The notes below the pieces were generated by a model. It was not told the origin of the DNA. It saw nothing but the letters and a program-made list of their open reading frames with translations, and made no database searches. The position numbers were made by a program, and so were the translations under genes. Shown piece after piece: positions 60,068-64,000 of a stretch of DNA of 64,000 nt. Location: NCBI GenBank assembly GCA_900539115.1, contig UQAQ01000006.1, positions 1 through 64,000 of the forward strand. Direction: 5' to 3'. The stretch comes from an uncultured Roseburia sp. GTDB taxonomy: Bacteria > Bacillota > Clostridia > Lachnospirales > Lachnospiraceae. Within the stretch, counting starts at the first letter, position 1, and each line of letters begins with the position of its first letter.

Positions 60068-60112
60068 ATTTTAAAAGAGCGATACGGTAAAAAACCATAT
60101 CGCTCTCTTTTT
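60068..60112 (-). terminator. Rho-independent terminator of the ribosomal protein operon
   Basis: AGAGCGATATGGT pairs with ACCGTATCGCTCT (60076-60107), with a T-rich tail TTTAAAATAA on the minus strand. The T tract is interrupted, so some readthrough into ecfA1 is likely. Confidence 0.75.
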
Positions 60113-60128
60113 ACACATAAACGTGTTC

Positions 60129-60665
60129 TTATACTAATTCAATAACAACTTCCATAGCTGCGTCGCCCTTACGTGGTCCGATTTTGATGATACGTGTGTA
60201 TCCACCTTTGCGGTCAGCATACTTTGGAGCGATCTCGTCAAATACTTTGCTTGCTACATCAACTGTCTTAGTTCCTTTTCTCTTACCAGCTGTTGTGGTA
60301 GGAACTTCTGTGATGCCATAAAGCATTTTGTTCATCTGACGTCTAGCATGGATTCTGGAAGGAGCTTCTTTTTTGATTTCTTTATCTACTTCATCAAAAA
60401 CAGTAACTTTCTTTCCATCTACTACTTTCTTTACTCTCTTACCATCTTTATCTTTCTGGGCAACTTTAGCCTTGACAGTAACAGTCTCAACGTTATCTTT
60501 TTCGCGAACACCAAGCGCGATCATGTGCTCAGCAATTCTGCGGATTTCTTTGGCTTTTGCTTCTGTGGTAACGATTTTTCCATGATAAAGAAGGTTTGTC
60601 ACCTGGTTACGAAGCAAAGCTTTTCTCTGGCTGGATGTTCTTCCAAGCTTTCTATAACCTGCCAT
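60129..60665 (-). CDS. rplQ: 50S ribosomal protein L17, long form
   Basis: Large-subunit protein L17: MAGYRKLGRTSSQRKALLRN at the start and the C-terminal GGYTRIIKIGPRKGDAAMEV. At 178 residues it is about 50-60 longer than typical L17 (around 120). The extra part is a charged insertion (about 68-125, with KDKDGKRVKKVVDGKKV) between the two halves. Similar insertions are known in some Clostridia. The ATG at 60665 is chosen over one two codons earlier. Confidence 0.97.
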   Translation of the reverse strand: MAGYRKLGRTSSQRKALLRNQVTNLLYHGKIVTTEAKAKEIRRIAEHMIALGVREKDNVETVTVKAKVAQKDKDGKRVKKVVDGKKVTVFDEVDKEIKKEAPSRIHARRQMNKMLYGITEVPTTTAGKRKGTKTVDVASKVFDEIAPKYADRKGGYTRIIKIGPRKGDAAMEVVIELV

Positions 60666-60704
60666 TTTCATGTCCTCCTTGAATATTTATAAAACAAAGT
60701 TCGA

Positions 60705-61667
60705 TTAATCAACATTTTCACGCAATGACAATCCAAGTTCTTTCAACTTAGCAAGCACTTCTTCCAAAGACTTACGTCCCAGGTTACGTACTTTCATCAT
60801 GTCATCGGCTGTCTTATTGGTGAGTTCCTCCACCGTATTAATTCCTGCTCTCTTCAGACAGTTATAAGAACGAACAGACAATTCCAACTCATCAATGCTG
60901 AGTTCAAGAACTTTCACAGAATCGTCTTCCTCTTTCTCTACGATTACTTCTGCCATACGAGCTTTCTCTGACAGATCGATAAAGGTATTCAGATGCTCAC
61001 TCATAACCTTAGCTGCAAGGCTGACTGCTTCATCCGGATCCAATGTACCATTGGTATATACATCCAATGTCAATTTGTCAAAATCTGTAATCTGACCAAC
61101 ACGAGTGTTCTCGATATTGATATTTACGCGCTCAATCGGAGTAAAGATAGAATCAATCGGAATTACGTCGATTGCCATCTCTTCTTTCTTATTTTTGTCA
61201 GAACTTACATATCCACGACCGTTTACTACTGTCATTTCAATATAAAGTTTGCTGTCTGCTCCACCGTTCAATGTAGCAATGACTTGATCTTTGTTGATGA
61301 TCTCAAGATCAGAGTCACATTTGATGTCCGCTGCAGTGATAACACCCTCGCCATTAGCATCAATGTACATGGTTTTTGTCTCATTGAGGTTATCGCTGTG
61401 ATTCTTAATTGCAAGACTCTTAATGTTCATTACAATCTCAGTAACGTCTTCTTTGACACCAGGGATCGCACTAAATTCATGAACAACGCCATCGATTTTA
61501 ATGTGACTTACTGCTGTACCTGGCAGCGATGAGAGCATAATTCGTCTCAAAGAATTACCCAAAGTTGTACCGTATCCTCGTTCAAGTGGTTCTACTACAA
61601 AACGTCCATATTTCTTATCTTCAGAAATTTCCGCAATTTCAATTCTCGGTCTTTCAAATTCAAACAC
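60705..61667 (-). CDS. rpoA: DNA-directed RNA polymerase subunit alpha
   Basis: Scaffold of RNA polymerase. The 320 residues have the N-terminal assembly domain (FVVEPLERGYGTTLGNSLRR) and the C-terminal promoter-contact domain (LELSVRSYNCLKRAGINTVEEL). The start codon is GTG at 61667, 8 nt after AGGAGG. It is between rpsD and rplQ, the canonical order. Confidence 0.99.
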   Translation of the reverse strand: MFEFERPRIEIAEISEDKKYGRFVVEPLERGYGTTLGNSLRRIMLSSLPGTAVSHIKIDGVVHEFSAIPGVKEDVTEIVMNIKSLAIKNHSDNLNETKTMYIDANGEGVITAADIKCDSDLEIINKDQVIATLNGGADSKLYIEMTVVNGRGYVSSDKNKKEEMAIDVIPIDSIFTPIERVNINIENTRVGQITDFDKLTLDVYTNGTLDPDEAVSLAAKVMSEHLNTFIDLSEKARMAEVIVEKEEDDSVKVLELSIDELELSVRSYNCLKRAGINTVEELTNKTADDMMKVRNLGRKSLEEVLAKLKELGLSLRENVD

Positions 61668-61696
61668 TCTAGGACCCTCCTTTTGGGTTTACTTAA

Positions 61697-62290
61697 TTAC
61701 TTGGAGTACAACTCGACGATAAGCACTTCATTGACAGGTACATCAATCTCAGCTCTTGTAGGAACCTGTGTAACTGTTCCTTTGAGATTTTCATGGTCAG
61801 CCTCTAACCAAGCCGGAACCATACGAGATCCTGTAACTTCAAGAATGTCTTTGTATCTCTGTGCTCCCTTAAATTTTTCTTTGATTTCAATAACATCTCC
61901 AGCTTTCAACTGATAAGATGGGATATTAACTGGTTTACCGTTTACAAGCACATGCTTATGATCTACGATCTGACGTGCTTCTTTTCTTGTTCTACCATAG
62001 CCAAGACGGAACATAACGTTGTCAAGTCTCAACTCAAGGAGAATCATAAGGTTTTCACCGGTTGTACCATATTTCAACTTCTGAGCCTTTGCGTAGTAGT
62101 TACGGAAAGGTTTCTCAAGTACACCATAGATGAATTTCGCTTTCTGTTTCTCTTTCAACTGCATTCCATATTCGCTTAATTTTCTTCCGCTTCTTGCGTT
62201 TCTATTTGATTTCTTGTCGATTCCAAGATAAATTGGATCGAGGTCAAGAGATCTACATCTTTTCAGAACAGGCGTCATATCTCTAGCCAT
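61697..62290 (-). CDS. rpsD: 30S ribosomal protein S4
   Basis: Primary 16S-binding assembly protein of 197 residues. It contains the S4 RNA-binding domain (LDNVMFRLGYGRTRKEARQ then VNGKPVNIPSYQL). The N-terminal zinc-type cysteines of some S4 proteins are absent (the start is MARDMTPVLKRCRSLDLDP), so this is the C-minus form. It can act as a translational repressor in other Firmicutes. Confidence 0.98.
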   Translation of the reverse strand: MARDMTPVLKRCRSLDLDPIYLGIDKKSNRNARSGRKLSEYGMQLKEKQKAKFIYGVLEKPFRNYYAKAQKLKYGTTGENLMILLELRLDNVMFRLGYGRTRKEARQIVDHKHVLVNGKPVNIPSYQLKAGDVIEIKEKFKGAQRYKDILEVTGSRMVPAWLEADHENLKGTVTQVPTRAEIDVPVNEVLIVELYSK

Positions 62291-62301
62291 TTTAATACCT
62301 C

Positions 62302-62697
62302 CTATACTCTTCTACGTTTTGGTGGTCTACAACCATTGTGAGGAACTGGTGTTACGTCCTGGATACTTGTTACTTCGATTCCGCAAGCCTGAATTGCACG
62401 GATTGCAGCTTCTCTACCAGAACCTGGTCCCTTAACCATTACTTCTACTGATTTCAAACCATGAGGCAATGCAGCTTTTGCTGCTGTCTCTGCAGCCATC
62501 TGTGCTGCATAAGGTGTGGATTTTCTGGATCCTCTGAATCCAAGTCCACCTGCACTTGCCCAGGAAATTGCATTTCCCTGCATGTCGGTCAGTGTTACGA
62601 TTGTATTATTAAAAGATGACTGAATATGTGCTTGTCCGCGGTCAATATTCTTTTTAACACGCTTTTTTGTCACTTTTTTTGCAACTTTCTTAGCCAT
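62302..62697 (-). CDS. rpsK: 30S ribosomal protein S11
   Basis: Platform protein of the small subunit, 131 residues. It shows AHIQSSFNNTIVTLTDMQGN, GFRGSRKSTPYAAQMAAE and a C-terminal PVPHNGCRPPKRRRV. The ATG at 62697 is 8 nt after AGGAGG; an in-frame TTG two codons earlier is not used. Confidence 0.99.
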   Translation of the reverse strand: MAKKVAKKVTKKRVKKNIDRGQAHIQSSFNNTIVTLTDMQGNAISWASAGGLGFRGSRKSTPYAAQMAAETAAKAALPHGLKSVEVMVKGPGSGREAAIRAIQACGIEVTSIQDVTPVPHNGCRPPKRRRV

Positions 62698-62714
62698 TGA
62701 CAAAACCTCCTATA

Positions 62715-63083
62715 TTATTTCTTCTTATTTGCTACTGTACGTTTTGGACCTTTACGAGTTCTAGCATTCGTCTTTGTCTTCTGTCCACGAACCGGAAGTC
62801 CTTTTCTATGACGGATTCCTCTGTAGCATCCAATTTCCTGTAATCTCTTGATGTTCAAAGCAACTTCTCTACGAAGATCACCCTCAACAACCTGAGTCTT
62901 GTCAATAACGTCACGAATTTTAGCGACATCGTCGTCGGTCAAATCTTTACAACGAATGTCCGGGTCTACGTTTGCTTCGCTCAGAATTCTTTTTGAGCTT
63001 GCAAGACCGATACCATAAACATAGGTAAGACCTATCTCTACACGTTTTTCTCTTGGTAAATCTACACCACTGATACGAGCCAT
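62715..63083 (-). CDS. rpsM: 30S ribosomal protein S13
   Basis: Small-subunit head protein of 122 residues that contacts the P-site tRNA and L5. It has MARISGVDLPREKRVEIGL, the helix-turn YVYGIGLASSKRIL and the tail TNARTRKGPKRTVANKKK. GGAGGTGTAAAGTACAC precedes the ATG. Confidence 0.99.
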   Translation of the reverse strand: MARISGVDLPREKRVEIGLTYVYGIGLASSKRILSEANVDPDIRCKDLTDDDVAKIRDVIDKTQVVEGDLRREVALNIKRLQEIGCYRGIRHRKGLPVRGQKTKTNARTRKGPKRTVANKKK

Positions 63084-63372
63084 GTGTACTTTACACCTCC
63101 ATTAAAATTTTAAAAATGTTTGTTTCGTGAATCTTGTGCGATCCACTATAGCCGCTTTAAATCACAACAACTCTGCTGACCAAGAACCCGTTTTTCTTTT
63201 TCCAAAGAATCACCGGAGAAACATCGGCAGTGCTTTTCGTTGTGATATCACAGTTCCCGCAATGACGGTGGAATCTACAATTCCTGCGGGGTCCGCTGTA
63301 ACACAGAAAGCAAGACATTATATAAGCACGAAAAGAACCCGAAGTCACCTTCAGGTCTCTCAGATATATTTA
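63084..63372 (-). other. Long structured spacer between rpmJ and rpsM
   Basis: 289 nt without a gene inside the ribosomal protein operon. On the minus strand it can form CCCGCA/TGCGGG with an inner GGAAT/ATTCC (about 63247-63288), next to the palindrome TGTGATATCACA. A -10-like TATAAT lies at 63317-63322 without a convincing -35. It may hold an autoregulatory leader or an internal promoter for rpsM. Confidence 0.45.
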
Positions 63373-63486
63373 TTAGCCCTGTCTTTGTTTGTGTTTTGGG
63401 TTCTCACAGATGACTCTGATACGACCCTTTCTTTTGATAACTTTGCATTTTTCGCAAATTGGTTTTACTGATGATCTTACTTTCAC
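63373..63486 (-). CDS. rpmJ: 50S ribosomal protein L36
   Basis: A 37-residue protein read as VKVRSSVKPICEKCKVIKRK then GRIRVICENPKHKQRQG. It has the C-x2-C ... C-x4-H zinc site of the zinc-binding form. The start codon is GTG (63486), 8 nt after AGGAGG, and the stop is TAA. Its position between infA and rpsM is canonical. It is short and has a non-ATG start, so it is easily missed. Confidence 0.97.
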   Translation of the reverse strand: MKVRSSVKPICEKCKVIKRKGRIRVICENPKHKQRQG

Positions 63487-63652
63487 AGTAATAACCTCCT
63501 TTCACATGTTTTGACATGTTTGTATCTATAAATTTCCATCTTTTCGGACTTTCTTGGGTTAGGGAAAGTCTTGTCAGAGCGCACTTAGCCCTCTTTAGAC
63601 GAAAATCCATTTCTAACTATAACATAAATCACAAAGGAATGCAAGCACTTTT
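63487..63652 (-). other. infA-rpmJ intergenic leader
   Basis: Contains a hairpin GACTTTC/GAAAGTC (about 63551-63574) and a small ACATGT/ACATGT hairpin beside the rpmJ ribosome binding site. A promoter at its distal end would make this the leader of an internal transcript. Confidence 0.4.
63616..63644 (-). promoter_or_regulatory. Possible internal promoter before rpmJ
   Basis: -35 TTGCAT (63639-63644), 17-nt spacer, -10 TATAGT (63616-63621), 8 nt after the infA stop codon. Confidence 0.55.
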
Positions 63653-63871
63653 TTATTTATCTCTCCAAACAATTCTTCCTTTTGTCAGATCATAGGGAGA
63701 CAATTCCAATGTTACTTTGTCACCAGGCAGAATACGGATGAAGTTCATCCGGAGTTTTCCGCTGATATGTGCCAATACTTTATGTCCGTTTTCAAGTTCT
63801 ACCTGAAACATTGCATTTGGCAGTTTTTCAACAACAGTTCCTTCAATTTCAATTACGTCTGCTTTTGACAT
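63653..63871 (-). CDS. infA: Translation initiation factor IF-1
   Basis: A 72-residue OB-fold protein that binds the ribosomal A site during initiation. It has MSKADVIEIEGTVVEKLPNA, the HISGKLRMNFIRILPGDKV core and GRIVWRDK at the end. AAGGAG precedes the ATG. Directly downstream of map; in some relatives a small KOW-domain gene lies between them, but not here. Confidence 0.99.
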   Translation of the reverse strand: MSKADVIEIEGTVVEKLPNAMFQVELENGHKVLAHISGKLRMNFIRILPGDKVTLELSPYDLTKGRIVWRDK

Positions 63872-63912
63872 ACCATTACTCTCCTTTTTCGTGCCATTTC
63901 CGTGGCACCTAT

Positions 63913-64000
63913 TTACAATGATAAAATTTCTGGTTCGCCATCCTTACGGATATAGATGGTGTTCTCATAATGCGCCGAATTTTCGCCGTCCTGTGTCACT
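63913..64000 (-). CDS. map: Methionine aminopeptidase, C-terminal end (runs off the right edge)
   Basis: The last 28 codons before a TAA stop read TQDGENSAHYENTIYIRKDG then EPEILSL, matching the end of type I methionine aminopeptidase (the Y/WEHT-x-x-x-DG-E pattern). It lies upstream of infA in the conserved order. The catalytic part is outside the window. Confidence 0.88.
   Translation of the reverse strand, partial: VTQDGENSAHYENTIYIRKDGEPEILSL

Overview
The window is about 64 kb of a spore-forming, low-to-mid GC Clostridia chromosome, most likely family Lachnospiraceae. The signs are the 5' part of a Clostridia-type 16S rRNA gene at the left edge, an hrcA-grpE-dnaK-dnaJ operon with a CIRCE operator, an electron-bifurcating NfnAB pair, an anaerobic ribonucleotide reductase, the sporulation protein YyaC, and an unusually long L17. 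I could not place it to genus. Nearly all genes lie on the minus strand. The plus-strand exceptions are yyaC, mrp, thiN and an EAL-domain gene.

Layout. 1-920: 16S 5' end with tandem rRNA promoters. 941-12859: acetyltransferase, a probable 30-residue small protein, S1-like protein, rsmA, tatD, metG, nfo, M18 aminopeptidase, an NSS symporter, and nrdD with NrdR-type boxes. 13112-17972: heat-shock operon. 18000-22000: a repeat-rich stretch (paired inverted hairpin elements, a 166-bp tandem repeat, one copy of a 190-bp TIR element) around cvpA, a DUF5711 gene and an MPN-like membrane protein. 22067-32265: yyaC, recR-ybaB-dnaX-pfkA, chemoreceptor, diguanylate cyclase, nfnAB. 32290-33014: decayed genes and a 63-bp tandem repeat. 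33145-35600: mrp, thiN, and an Abi-type HEPN gene preceded by a small terminator-like RNA. 35843-41709: a secreted DUF4430/helical-barrel protein, an EAL protein and an L,D-transpeptidase. 41743-41933: second TIR element, inverted. 42021-49124: a cobalamin-riboswitch operon. 49162-52959: CAP protein, DUF4177 protein, RloA/RloB defence pair, HAD hydrolase. 53432-64000: rplM-rpsI, a fibronectin-type secreted protein, alpha/beta hydrolase, truA, ecfA1-ecfA2-ecfT, and the map-infA-rpmJ-rpsM-rpsK-rpsD-rpoA-rplQ string.

The most interesting system is at 42021-49124. A cobalamin riboswitch leads an operon that encodes a secreted helical-barrel protein, a membrane-anchored DUF4430 protein, EcfT, a double-ATPase EcfA, an S component and a CDF transporter. 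The two exported proteins carry separately the two folds that make up animal intrinsic factor and transcobalamin. This suggests a Gram-positive surface corrinoid-capture apparatus feeding a dedicated ECF importer. A second gene at 35843-37798 carries both folds in one chain. Other leads are the Abi gene with its upstream RNA (toxin-antitoxin-like layout), two families of covarying hairpin elements, and the unannotated small protein at 2018-2110. I saw no tRNA gene, CRISPR array, prophage or intact insertion sequence.
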